Below, piece after piece: positions 1 to 8,246 of a stretch of 19,946 bases of DNA. The DNA comes from CAZWDO01 sp964632485 [NCBI: uncultured bacterium] (GTDB taxonomy: Bacteria > JAGOEH01). The translations under genes and the position numbers were made by a program. The DNA lies in contig CAZWDO010000030.1 of assembly GCA_964632485.1 (NCBI GenBank), forward strand, positions 701-20,646, written 5' to 3'. The notes beneath the pieces are model-generated. The model was not told the origin of the DNA, did no database searches, and saw only the letters and a list, made by a program, of their open reading frames with translations. The first letter of the stretch is position 1, and each line of letters begins with the position of its first letter.

Positions 1-123
1 AAAATGATAGTCACTTAAATCTAATACACAATTATCATAATTCTCTGGATGAAATACTGGACAACAGCCTGTCACATTATCTTGTTCAGTATAACTGGGG
101 ATAACTCTTTGTATGATTGTCAT
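1..123 (-). CDS. Conserved hypothetical protein, N-terminal 41 residues only
   Basis: An open frame starts at an ATG read leftwards from position 123 and leaves the window at position 1. A strong AGGAGG ribosome site lies just upstream (about 129-135), which makes the start convincing. The visible protein begins MTIIQRVIPSYTEQD and then has a CCPVFHPENYDN segment. This pattern resembles a small protein family of unknown function in Bacteroidota and Firmicutes that is often labelled 'hydrolase' without proof; I recognise it only loosely. It lies downstream of the membrane-protein stump at 174-304 in the same orientation, so the two may have formed an operon. A palindrome lies between them, directly upstream of this gene's ribosome site. 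Confidence 0.6.
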   Translation of the reverse strand, partial: MTIIQRVIPSYTEQDNVTGCCPVFHPENYDNCVLDLSDYHF

Positions 124-141
124 AAAGAATCCTCCTTATAA

Positions 142-172
142 AAACATTGTACACTTTAAATGTACAATGTTT
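142..172. promoter_or_regulatory. 12-bp inverted repeat, likely repressor operator
   Basis: Arms AAACATTGTACA (142-153) and TGTACAATGTTT (161-172) are perfect inverted copies around a 7-base AT spacer. The site lies just upstream of the ribosome site of the minus-strand gene starting at 123 and just after the stop codon of the gene ending at 174. The lack of a GC-rich stem with a T-run argues against a terminator. The symmetry fits a dimeric transcription factor of TetR, MarR or PadR type, but the family cannot be decided from the site alone. Confidence 0.5.
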
Positions 173-173
173 G

Positions 174-304
174 TTACTTTTTAAATTCTCGATATCCCAT
201 CCAAACCATCCAAACATAGGCACAAGTCTTAGGAATCATTAATATACCAACTAAGGGATACGTATCAGCCCATAGAACAACTGGTATATAGAATCCAAAA
301 ATTA
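174..304 (-). pseudogene. C-terminal stump of a small membrane protein, cut by the IS630 element
   Basis: On the minus strand, 43 codons (residues LIFGFYIPVVLW through GYREFKK) read from the edge of the insertion element to a TAA at 174-176. The stretch is hydrophobic, with two probable membrane segments separated by a short loop, and ends in a basic tail as in small integral membrane proteins. No start codon or ribosome site of its own is visible. The frame continues into the element's DNA only by chance. I infer that insertion, or a deletion next to the element, removed the N-terminal part. The family is not recognised. Confidence 0.5.
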
Positions 305-1395
305 ACTTGACAAATAGTTTGAAATGGATTATATTCCTTTAACAGCAACAAGGAGGAATATAATGAGAAAAAGCCAATTGACGATCACCCATGAGAGAAT
401 CAATGTTGATACGCTCAATGAGCTCATATCCGGCCACGGGCTGATGCGAACCGGATATCGGATTGCCATATTGCAAAGCGTATTGGCTCGCCAACCGATT
501 GATCAGATTAGCATGGTACACGGAATATCCAGGCAAGGTATCTACGATTTGGTGGATCGGGTCAATCGTTTGGGCCTGAAGGGGCTGTAAGACGCGAAGC
601 GTCCGGGTCGCCCAAGCCAATTGACGGGGGAGTTGGAGCAGGAATTGAAGCAGATTTTGCTGAAGCCTCCCTTTGAGTCAGGCTACAATCAATCACGTTG
701 GGATGGTCCATTGGTGGGTCAATATTTACGAGATGTCCACCATATTGATCTGAGAAAAAGCCAGATTAACAATTGGCTGCATCAAATCGGATTTACATTG
801 CAGCGGGGAAGAAAAAAATTTATCAAAGCGGATGAGGAAGAGCGGAAGGTCTTTATCGCGGAGATAAAAAAAAACTTGTGACCGGTGACCTGAAAGAGGC
901 CTGGTTGTTTTCGGATGAAGCGGGCATTCAGTTGGACCCGACCCTTGCGGCCCAATGGGCGCCGCGTGGAAAGCAGCCCCAGATTGCCTCGGAGAGCAAA
1001 TTGGGACGAATCAGTCTTTGTGGAGTTGAAGACGCGCGAACCGGCGATGCGTATGTGAAACGAATCGAGCGAGGCAATTCACTGAATTTTATTGGGGCGC
1101 TTATATGGATTCTCAACCAGTTTGACCGCTATGATAAAATCCATCTGTATGTTGATAATGCCGTATGGCATAAATCCAAGCGGGTACGGAATTTTCTGGA
1201 AATGCAATCGAAACTGGAATTGGATTATTTTCCTCGTTATTGCCCGGAGCTGAATCCGACCGAATGGGAATGGCATGAATTGAGGCGACTGAAAACACAC
1301 ACGCGCCGGTTTCAATCCGAAGAAGAATGCTGGGCGGTGATTGATGAGCATTTCAGTTCAAGAAAAGGAACAAGCTCCCATTTTTTATGTCAAAT
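305..1395 (+). mobile_element. IS630-family insertion sequence, about 1.09 kb
   Basis: The element is defined by its DDE transposase frames and by imperfect terminal inverted repeats. The left end reads ACTTGACAAATAG from 305; the right end, read inward from 1395, is ATTTGACATAAAA. Both ends abut a TA dinucleotide (303-304 and 1396-1397), the target preferred and duplicated by IS630/Tc1-mariner elements. A length of 1091 bp is normal for the family. The ends are my best reading and could be off by a few bases because the repeats are short and diverged. The flanking genes are unrelated truncated genes rather than two halves of one gene, so something beyond simple insertion has happened here. 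Confidence 0.6.
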
Positions 1396-1402
1396 TATTT
1401 AA
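363..1402 (+). pseudogene. IS630-family DDE transposase with in-frame stop and -1 frameshift
   Basis: Translation should begin at ATG 363, preceded by AAGGAGG. The first part (363-587) encodes a helix-turn-helix DNA-binding domain. An in-frame TAA (588-590) interrupts it, and the same frame continues (591-880) through a second helix-turn-helix region. After a run of nine A (866-874) the frame moves by -1 into the catalytic DDE_3 domain: an Asp in SDEAG (near 914), an Asp in YVDNAVW (near 1154) and a Glu in LNPTEWEW (1262-1270). The A-run could be a programmed frameshift site, as some IS630 members use one, but the stop at 588 is not explained that way. The frame ends at TAA 1400-1402, a few bases beyond the inferred element end. 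I judge this copy inactive by itself unless the stop is a sequencing error. Confidence 0.75.
866..874 (+). other. A9 slippery run, candidate -1 frameshift site
   Basis: Nine consecutive A join the two main transposase frames. In the upstream frame the codons are ATA AAA AAA AAC TTG TGA; slipping back one base gives AAA CTT GTG ACC and leads into the DDE domain. Slippage on A-runs is known for several IS families. Nanopore or PCR homopolymer error is an alternative. Confidence 0.4.
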
Positions 1403-1613
1403 TGGATTCCATTTAGTAGATGATAAATGGATGACCGTTTTGGAGCGCAATGTTAAAACTGAAATGGAACGCATTAGCCAACGCCTTACCCAACGCATAA
1501 AAGAACTGGCCGAACGCTATGAAACAACCTTGCCACAACAAGTCACCGAAGTTAACGTCCTTGAAAGCAAAGTGAATTCTCACCTTCAAAAAATGGGGTT
1601 TGTATGGAAATAG
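1398..1613 (+). pseudogene. hsdM: 3' remnant of hsdM, type I DNA methyltransferase
   Basis: From the edge of the IS element an open frame encodes about 71 residues matching the conserved C-terminal tail of type I N6-adenine methyltransferase subunits: LVDDKWMTVLE, RISQRLTQRIKELAERYETTLPQ (split here by position, 1465-1536) and HLQKMGFVWK at the end. The SAM-binding FxGxG and catalytic NPPY/F motifs, which lie far upstream in HsdM, are absent because everything before DDKWM has gone. The stop (TAG 1611-1613) overlaps the start of the next gene by 10 bases, as in an intact operon. The remnant cannot methylate DNA. Confidence 0.8.
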
Positions 1614-2653
1614 ACAAAACAAACAATAAACTATACTCCGACATTTGCAAGCTGGTTGAAGAAGCCAGAAGTTATGTGGCAAATACTGCCAATACAACCA
1701 TGACCCTATTGTATTGGAGAATCGGCGAACGTATTAATACCGATTTATTCGACGGACAGAGGGCTGCATACGGGAAACAAATTGTGTCGCAACTGGCGAC
1801 ACAATTGCAAGGCGCATATGGCAAACGTGGATTTCAAGAAAGAAATATCCGAAGAATGATGCAGTTTGCCGAATTATTTCCCGATTTTCAAATTGTGTCG
1901 GAGGTGGCGACACAATTATCGTGGTCGCATTTTATTGAACTGCTGACTGTAAAAGATACTTTACATCGCGATTTTTATACCCAAATGGCACTTTATGAAA
2001 AATGGGGCACAAAACAATTGCGTGCTAAAATCGACGGAATGCTTTATGAGCGCACACTCATAAGTGGCAAACCCGATGAATTAATCAAAACAGAACTTGC
2101 TAATATGCGTAAAGGTGAAACAATGTCGCCCGATATGGTGTTTAAAAGCCCTTATTTTCTCGACTTTACAGGATTAAAAGGTATGTACAGCGAAAAAAGT
2201 TTAGAAGACAGTCTCATTGTTTCGCTCGAACAGTTTATAATGGAACTGGGTGTGGGTTTTGCTTTTGTTGAACGCCAAAAGCGAATGATTATCGACGGCG
2301 AGGATTTTTACCTCGACCTGCTTTTTTACCACCGCAAACTGAAACGCCTGATTGCCATCGAGCTCAAACTGGGCAAGTTTAAAGCCGCTTACAAAGGGCA
2401 AATGGAACTCTACCTGCGCTGGCTTGATAAGAATGAAAAACAAACCGGTGAAGAAACACCTCTAGGCTTAATACTCTGTGCCGAAGGCGGACACGTGCAA
2501 ATAGAACTGCTGCAACTCGACAACGCAGGCATAAAAATAGCCGAATACCTTACCGAACTGCCCGACCGCAAACTTCTCAAAGAAAAATTGCATAAAGAGC
2601 TGGAACTGAAACGCCAACTCTTTGCAAACAGGGAGGAGGAAAATAATGAATAA
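1604..2653 (+). CDS. PDDEXK nuclease of the DUF1016/YhcG family
   Basis: This 349-residue protein has the two-part structure of YhcG-type proteins: an N-terminal DUF1016_N helical region (about 10-160, including LLYWRIGERI and the SWSHFIELLTVKD block) and a C-terminal PD-(D/E)xK nuclease domain (about 175-340). Candidate catalytic residues are D238 in FYLDLLFYH and E253/K255 in IELKLGKF, the usual D...ExK arrangement. Such genes are frequent passengers in type I restriction operons of Bacteroidota; their exact role is unsettled, with nuclease or recombination functions suggested. Start ATG 1604 overlaps the hsdM stop, so translation was probably coupled to hsdM. The frame is intact, unlike its hsdM and hsdR neighbours. 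Confidence 0.9.
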   Translation: MEIDKTNNKLYSDICKLVEEARSYVANTANTTMTLLYWRIGERINTDLFDGQRAAYGKQIVSQLATQLQGAYGKRGFQERNIRRMMQFAELFPDFQIVSEVATQLSWSHFIELLTVKDTLHRDFYTQMALYEKWGTKQLRAKIDGMLYERTLISGKPDELIKTELANMRKGETMSPDMVFKSPYFLDFTGLKGMYSEKSLEDSLIVSLEQFIMELGVGFAFVERQKRMIIDGEDFYLDLLFYHRKLKRLIAIELKLGKFKAAYKGQMELYLRWLDKNEKQTGEETPLGLILCAEGGHVQIELLQLDNAGIKIAEYLTELPDRKLLKEKLHKELELKRQLFANREEENNE

Positions 2654-2674
2654 TTATCAATTATCAATTGTCAA

Positions 2675-3265
2675 TTGCCAAAGGGATATAAAAATATGGA
2701 GGTGGGCGTTATTCCTGAGGATTGGCAGGTGAAACCACTTTTAGAATGTTGTTCAAAAATCACTGATGGAACTCATGATACACCTAAGCCGGTAGAAACT
2801 GGTGTTCCATTTCTTACTGCGATCCACGTCAAAGAGAATAATATTGATTATCAAAGTTGTTATTATCTCCTTGAAAGTGTCCATAGAATAATATATAATA
2901 GATGTAATCCTGAAAAGAATGATGTTTTGATGGTTAATATTAGAGCTGGTGTCGCAACAACAGCACTTGTCAATGTTGATTATGAATTTAGCTTAAAAAA
3001 TGTAGCATTACTAAAACCCGCATTATCAAAAATAATAGGTTTATTTTTAAATTATTGGCAAATATATAGTAAATCAAGAATTATTAATTCAATTTCAACG
3101 GGTGGGGCACACCCTTTTTTGTCACTAAATCAAATAGAAATAGCCACTATCCTTTCCGATATGGATGCCGAAATACAGGCATTGGAAACCAAATTGGAGA
3201 AATACCGCAAAATTAAACTGGGGATGATGCAGAATTTATTAACAGGGAAAATTAGGTTGGTTTAA
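2675..3265 (+). CDS. hsdS: Half-length type I restriction specificity subunit
   Basis: HsdS reads the DNA target for HsdM and HsdR. The start is either TTG 2675 (protein MPKGYKNMEVGVIPEDW, matching the usual HsdS N-terminus) or ATG 2696, which has AAGGGAT ahead of it. The protein is 196 residues, about half the usual ~400, with one target-recognition domain (roughly 15-150) and the conserved C-terminal coiled coil (ILSDMDAEIQALETKLEKYR, then MMQNLLTGKIRLV). At the joint (SLNQIEIATILSDMD) the PxPPxxEQ motif expected before the coiled coil is missing, so an in-frame deletion probably fused the first recognition domain to the second one's tail. Half-HsdS proteins can work as dimers, but here the methylase partner is gone. 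The stop overlaps the next gene's ATG (TAATG). Confidence 0.8.
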   Translation: MPKGYKNMEVGVIPEDWQVKPLLECCSKITDGTHDTPKPVETGVPFLTAIHVKENNIDYQSCYYLLESVHRIIYNRCNPEKNDVLMVNIRAGVATTALVNVDYEFSLKNVALLKPALSKIIGLFLNYWQIYSKSRIINSISTGGAHPFLSLNQIEIATILSDMDAEIQALETKLEKYRKIKLGMMQNLLTGKIRLV

Positions 3266-3873
3266 TGGATAGGTTTCAAAATAAATACCGCATACCATCG
3301 GCACGTTTGCAAACGTGGGATTATCGTTGGGCAGGGGCCTATTTTATTACAATTTGCACCGCCGGTCGCGAATGTTTATTTGGGGATGTAATTGTAGAGA
3401 CGCATGGCCGTGCGTCTCTACAATTATCAGCCATTGGTCAAATTGTTAACCAAGAATGGGATAAATCGTTCGAAATTCGTTCTGAATTGTTTTGCGATGC
3501 GTTTATTATAATGCCCAATCATTTACACGCCATTTTACGAATCGAAAATAATAATTTGGGTTCGCACGGTTCGCACGTAGAGACGCACGGCCGTGCGTCT
3601 CTACAAACCCCACAAACCCCACAAACAATCCAACGCACGGGCGTTGCCTATCGTTCGCCAAAATCAATTTCATCGTTTGTCGCGGGTTTCAAATCATCGG
3701 CGACCAAACATATTAACGAATGGCGGGGAACGCCAAAATTACCTGTTTGGCAATCCCGTTTTCACGACCATATCATCCGCAATGATGCCGAATACCAACG
3801 CATCAACGATTATATTGAAACCAATCCCGAAAATTGGGAAAAGGATAAATTTTTTAAATCCGAGGAATTATGA
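3265..3873 (+). CDS. REP-associated tyrosine transposase (RAYT), Y1/HUH family
   Basis: The 202-residue protein shows the Y1 transposase pattern: YFITICTAGRECLFG near the N-terminus, the HUH-type motif MPNHLHAIL with H86 and H88, SFVAGFKSSATKHIN in the middle, and a C-terminal block FHDHIIRNDAEYQRINDYI that holds the candidate catalytic tyrosine (Y177 or Y183). RAYTs nick and move single-stranded REP palindromes and are usually single-copy 'domesticated' genes. Here the gene lies inside a restriction operon, overlapping hsdS (TAATG) and hsdR (ATGA). Two long palindromes lie within its frame and add the same peptide, VETHGRASLQ, at residues 44-53 and 105-114, which explains why it is longer than typical RAYTs (~150-180). 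Whether the enlarged protein is active is unknown. Confidence 0.85.
   Translation: MDRFQNKYRIPSARLQTWDYRWAGAYFITICTAGRECLFGDVIVETHGRASLQLSAIGQIVNQEWDKSFEIRSELFCDAFIIMPNHLHAILRIENNNLGSHGSHVETHGRASLQTPQTPQTIQRTGVAYRSPKSISSFVAGFKSSATKHINEWRGTPKLPVWQSRFHDHIIRNDAEYQRINDYIETNPENWEKDKFFKSEEL
3389..3426. repeat. REP-like palindrome inside the RAYT reading frame, copy 1
   Basis: Arms TAATTGTAGAGACGCA (3389-3404) and TGCGTCTCTACAATTA (3411-3426) are perfect inverted copies around TGGCCG. Read in the RAYT frame it encodes VETHGRASLQ plus flanking residues. The core GTAGAGACGCA recurs at 3577, so this is a dispersed unit and not a local hairpin. Confidence 0.85.
3577..3604. repeat. REP-like palindrome inside the RAYT reading frame, copy 2
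   Basis: A perfect 28-base palindrome with arms GTAGAGACGCACGG (3577-3590) and CCGTGCGTCTCTAC (3591-3604). It lies in the same coding phase as copy 1 and yields the same peptide, VETHGRASLQ. Just upstream is a short direct repeat, TTCGCACGG then TTCGCACG (3561-3576), and just downstream are CCCACAAA repeats; together they make residues 97-123 a low-complexity insertion. Confidence 0.85.
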
Positions 3874-6800
3874 GCAAAGTCGGCGATAAAGAACGAATAG
3901 CCCAAAACCGTGTGGTAAAACTGTTTCAGGACGAACTGAAATACCGTTATCTGGGAAACCTCGAAAAAGAAGAAAACAACAGCAATGTGGATGAAGCCTT
4001 GCTAACGGCTTTTCTTACCAAAAAAGGTTATACTAAAAACCAAATCAATAAAGCCCTTTACGAGTTTTACAAAGCAGTAAACATCAACACCCACGACGAC
4101 CTTTACCAAGCCAATAAAAATGTGTATTCACAGCTCAGCTATGGTATTTAAAGTAAAAGAAGAAGCGGGAGAAAACAAAGAAACGGTTTACCTGATTGAC
4201 TGGAATAATCCGCTTGAAAACGATTTTGCCATTGCCGAGGAAGTAACCATAAAAAGCGTTCATAACAAACGCCCTGACATTGTTATTTATGTAAATGGAA
4301 TTGCCTTAGGCGCTTTAGAACTTAAACGCAGTACGGTTTCAGTTTCCGAAGGAATCCGTCAGAGCAACGACAACCAAAAGCATATTTTCATTAAACCATT
4401 TTTCACCACCATTCAATTGGTTATGGCTGGTCAGGATGTGGAAGGTTTGCGTTACGCAGGTATCGACACATCAGAAAAGTATTATCAAAAATGGAAAGAA
4501 GTTAGCGTAGAATTTAATCCAAATGACACTTATCTGCTGGAACTCACAAAATCCATTCGGGAACAGGCATCTAAAGCCGAAAACCTGTTGGATAAAAATA
4601 TCATTGAAATGCTCAACAAAGAGCGTTTAATTGAAATAATTCACGATTTTGAAGTGTACGACCGCGGTCAAAAGAAATTTTGCCGTCCAAACCAGTATTT
4701 CGGAGTTAAGGCTGCTCAGGAAACACTTCGCAACAAAGAGGGCTGTATTATCTGGCACACGCAGGGAAGCGGGAAAAGTTTAACCATGGTTTGGCTTACC
4801 AAATGGATTAAAGAATACAACCCCAATGCCCGTGTTTTAATTGTAACCGACCGTGACGAACTCGACAAACAAATTGAAAAGGTTTACAAAGGCGTAAGCG
4901 AAGATATTTACCGATGCAAACCCCGAAACGGTAAAAGCGGCGGCGCTATTCTCATTGATAAACTCAACGATACCGAACCCTGGCTTTTGTGTTCGCTTAT
5001 TCACAAATTCGGCAACAAAGAGGAAGCCGATTACGATAGTTACCTGACTGAATTAAAAAACAGTTTGCCAAAAGATTTTTCACCCAAAGGTGATTTTTAT
5101 GTGTTTGTAGATGAGTGTCACCGTTCCCAAAGTGGCGACCTGCACAAAGCAATGAAGCAAATTTTGGGCGAAAAAGCCATTTTCATTGGTTTCACCGGTA
5201 CGCCTTTAATGAAAAAGGATAAACAAAAAAGCATTGAGGTTTTCGGTAAATACATTCATACTTATAAATTCGACGAAGCGGTTAAGGACGGTGTTGTTCT
5301 TGATTTACGTTACGAAGCGCGGGATATTGAACAGAAAATTACCTCGCTCGATAAAATTGATACTTGGTTTGAAACTAAAACGAAAGGCCTAACCGACTTT
5401 GCAAAAACAGAACTGAAACAAAAATGGGGAACCCTGAAAAAGGTATTCAGCTCGGTTGGCGTTTACAAAAGATTGTTACCGATATTCTACTCGACATGGA
5501 AACCCGTGAGCGTTTACAAAATGGCAGGGGAAATGCACTTTTGGTTTCCGACAGTATTTACAATGCTTGTCGTTATTACCAATTGTTTCAGGATTCAGGT
5601 TTTACCCGTTGTGCCATTGTAACATCATTTGCCCCCTCATATACTGATATTAAAGGCGAAGGCGAAAATCACACCGAGAAAATCATGCAATATGAGATTT
5701 ACCAAAAAATGCTCTATGGTAAATCACCCGAAGACTTTGAAGATGAAGTAAAAAAACGCTTCATTGACGAACCTGCTCAAATGAAACTGCTGATTGTGGT
5801 AGATAAATTACTGACAGGTTTCGATGCCCCAAGTGCAACCTATTTGTACATCGACAAAAGTATGCGAGACCACGGCTTATTTCAGGCAATTTGTCGTGTA
5901 AACCGTTTAGATGGTGACGATAAAGAATATGGTTATATCATTGACTACAAAGACCTTTTCGGAAGCCTCGAAACTGCATACAATGACTTTACCTCAAAAG
6001 CATTTGAAGATTACGACAAGGAAGATGTGGAAGGTTTGCTATGCGACCGTTTGAACAAAGGCAAAGAGCGTTTGGATGATGCGCTGGAAACCATTCGGGC
6101 TTTATGCGAACCGGTTGTACCTCCCAAAGGCACAAAAGAATATATTCAATATTTCTGTGGAAACCCTCAAATACCAGCAGATTTAAAAGACACTGAACCT
6201 CGCAGGCATGCACTTTACAAAGCAGTAATTTGCGTGATACGAGCCTATGCAAATATTGCAGACGAATTAGAAGAAGCTGGTTATAAACCTAATGAGATTG
6301 AGAAGATAAAAGCGGAAATCAAACATTACGAGAATGTCCGCAAAGAAATACAATTGGCAAGTGGCGACTATGTGGATTTAAAACAATACGAACCAGCCAT
6401 GCGGCATTTAATTGACAGTTACATTGGCGCTGAGGAAAGCCAAAAAATTTCAGCATTTGATGATTTTAGTCTGGTCGAACTGCTTGTTAAAGATGACGAA
6501 GATGCATTGGATAAAATCCCTGAGAGTATCAGGAAGAATAAAGATGCCATGGCAGAAACCATTGAGAATAATATGCGAAAAGTGATTATTGAAGAAAGTC
6601 CAACCAACCCGATTTATTATGAGAAAATGAGTGTCCTGCTCGATGAACTGATAAAAATGCGTAACGAAGAAGCAGAACGCTATGAAGAATATTTAAAGAA
6701 AATTGTTGAACTGGCTGTAAAAATTAAAAAACCTGAAACAAGTAGCGAATATCCAACAAGCATAAACACTCAGGCAAAAAGGGCTTTGTATGATAATTTA

Positions 6801-6995
6801 GAAAAGGACGAACCTTTAACTGTTGTTTTAGATAGTGCAGTAACTTATGGCAAATACGATAATTGGGAGGGTAATTTTGCCAAAGAAAGACATCTTAAAA
6901 ATAAAGTGGTAAAACCTGTTTTAGAAGATTACAACAAAGTAGAAGTTTTAGACCCTATTTTCGAGATTATCAAACAGCAAAACGAGTACAAATAG
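3870..6995 (+). pseudogene. hsdR: Type I restriction endonuclease subunit R, broken by two frameshifts
   Basis: The full frame would give about 1040 residues, the normal HsdR length. The nuclease domain has an Asp at 4276 and an ELK at 4318-4326. The helicase core has Walker A TQGSGKS (4759-4779), DECH (5110-5121), FTGTP and a motif VI-like QAICRVNR in the last third, followed by the C-terminal region that docks to HsdM. The first shift is at 4147-4149, where one extra T in a TTT turns YGIKVKEE into a stop. The second is near 5459-5460, where one base is missing, probably SVG-RLQK. The two shifts cancel, so the first and third segments share a frame. As read, no full protein is made. Single-base homopolymer sequencing error is a real alternative, especially for the first. 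The start overlaps the RAYT stop (ATGA). Confidence 0.85.
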
Positions 6996-6997
6996 AA

Positions 6998-7726
6998 ATG
7001 GAAGAAGTTAAAGTTTTACATATTACTTCAAATCTATCCATTGATGTAGTTCGAAAAGACATCAAGAATATGCATTTGGCTGTTTATCCGCCAACTGGCA
7101 GGGTTCGTATTGCAACACCTTTAAATGTAAACGACGAAGCTGTAAGACTTTTTGCTATTTCAAAAATTGCGTGGATTCGTAAACATCAGAGACATTTTAA
7201 AGCTCAGGACAGACAATCGCCCAGAGAATTTAAACAGCGGGAAAGTCATTATTTTCAAGGCAAACGGTTTTTACTGAGAATAACAGAACATGAAGCCCCC
7301 GCCAAAGTTGAGATAAAAACAAAAACTTATATTGATTTATTTATCAGACCAAACAGTACTATTGAACAAAAGCAAATTGCTATCAATGAATTGTATCGGT
7401 CTGAATTAAAAAAACTAATTCCAGAACTAATTGAGAAATGGGAACAGAAAATCGGTGTGCAGGTTTCTGAATGGCAGGTAAAACAAATGAAAACCAAATG
7501 GGGAACATGCAATATTGAAGAAAAAAGAATATGGATAAATCTGGAATTAGCAAAAAAACCGATTCATTGTTTAGAATACATCATCGTTCACGAAATGATT
7601 CATTTCATTGAGAGGCATCACAACGAGAGATTTATGGCTTTGATGGATAAATACATTCCTCAGTGGAAATTTTTTAAAGAAGAACTAAACAGATTACCAG
7701 TAAGTCACGGAGAATGGGATTATTAG
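6998..7726 (+). CDS. YgjP/SprT-like zinc metallopeptidase (M48-related, DUF45)
   Basis: The 242-residue protein has the YgjP-family layout. An N-terminal beta-rich part contains VRIATPLNVNDEAVRLF, a central segment has KTKWGTCN, and the zinc site is HEMIH (H198, E199, H202) followed by ERHHNERF, which supplies the third ligand (H207 or H208). The start ATG lies two bases after the hsdR stop, so it is the last gene of the restriction operon. Genes of this family commonly follow hsdR in type I loci, but their role there is not established; protein turnover of the restriction enzyme is a guess. No membrane segment or signal peptide is evident, so it should be cytoplasmic. The frame is intact. 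Confidence 0.85.
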   Translation: MEEVKVLHITSNLSIDVVRKDIKNMHLAVYPPTGRVRIATPLNVNDEAVRLFAISKIAWIRKHQRHFKAQDRQSPREFKQRESHYFQGKRFLLRITEHEAPAKVEIKTKTYIDLFIRPNSTIEQKQIAINELYRSELKKLIPELIEKWEQKIGVQVSEWQVKQMKTKWGTCNIEEKRIWINLELAKKPIHCLEYIIVHEMIHFIERHHNERFMALMDKYIPQWKFFKEELNRLPVSHGEWDY

Positions 7727-8117
7727 AAACATATAGCCAGCCCACAGTCGTAAGCGCATTTGCAGGCCCACACGAGCCAACGCTACAACCAAAGCTTATC
7801 AAAGAGTGTGTCTATCATAACGCACGGCAGACCGAAACGAAGTAGCAAATTGATAGGAAATGACTGAAAACAATGAACACCAGCGCCCGATAAAGTGTAT
7901 ATGCCATAAGGGTTCAGTGGGTATTTAAGCGTTGCAGCCCGCTCAAAATTTCGTGTCGATAAACAAGAAATTACTACGCAATCCCTTACGGCGCATACAC
8001 TCGAACGTATAGCATCGATGTGCTCTTTTAGTTGCAATCCAACTCGAAAATCAATCTAATTTTACATTTGCCGTCTTTTTTAAGTAGTTAAATCTACAGT
8101 CCATTTCATAACGAATT
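7727..8117. other. Gene-free stretch after the restriction operon
   Basis: No convincing coding region, ribosome site or tRNA is seen on either strand. The only longer frame (7783-8037, minus) lacks a ribosome site and protein-like composition. The segment from about 7730 to 7870 has the look of a dispersed intergenic repeat of Bacteroidota genomes, but I cannot verify this without a search. It probably marks the 3' boundary of the acquired restriction locus. Confidence 0.4.
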
Positions 8118-8154
8118 AAAAGCCGGGTCAGCATCGACGCTGCCCGGCTTTTTT
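8118..8154 (+). terminator. Strong rho-independent terminator
   Basis: The stem pairs AAAAGCCGGG (8118-8127) with CCCGGCTTTT (8143-8152) and CAGC (8129-8132) with GCTG (8139-8142). There is one bulged T at 8128, a six-base loop, and a run of six T on the + strand (8149-8154). It insulates the downstream operon from the restriction locus. The four A on the left arm could give weak termination on the other strand. Confidence 0.85.
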
Positions 8155-8246
8155 CATTATTGGTCACACAGTTTTGCATTGTTTGTCACGACTTGATATG
8201 GCGCATTTCACCGGAATATGCATCCAATCGACTTCAATATTTTTCC

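Noticed and set aside
3593-3889. 98-codon frame overlapping the RAYT gene in another phase
   Set aside because: Rich in residues produced by reading the RAYT codons out of phase. The RAYT frame has the HUH and tyrosine motifs and the operon overlaps.
4120-5622. The 4120-5622 frame as a separate gene
   Set aside because: It is the middle part of hsdR in a shifted frame. Its start has no ribosome site, and its last ~50 codons past 5460 no longer resemble HsdR.
7783-8037. 84-codon minus-strand frame in the gene-free block
   Set aside because: No ribosome site, and the protein has no domain-like pattern. It could be a translated repeat, so it is described only as part of the block.
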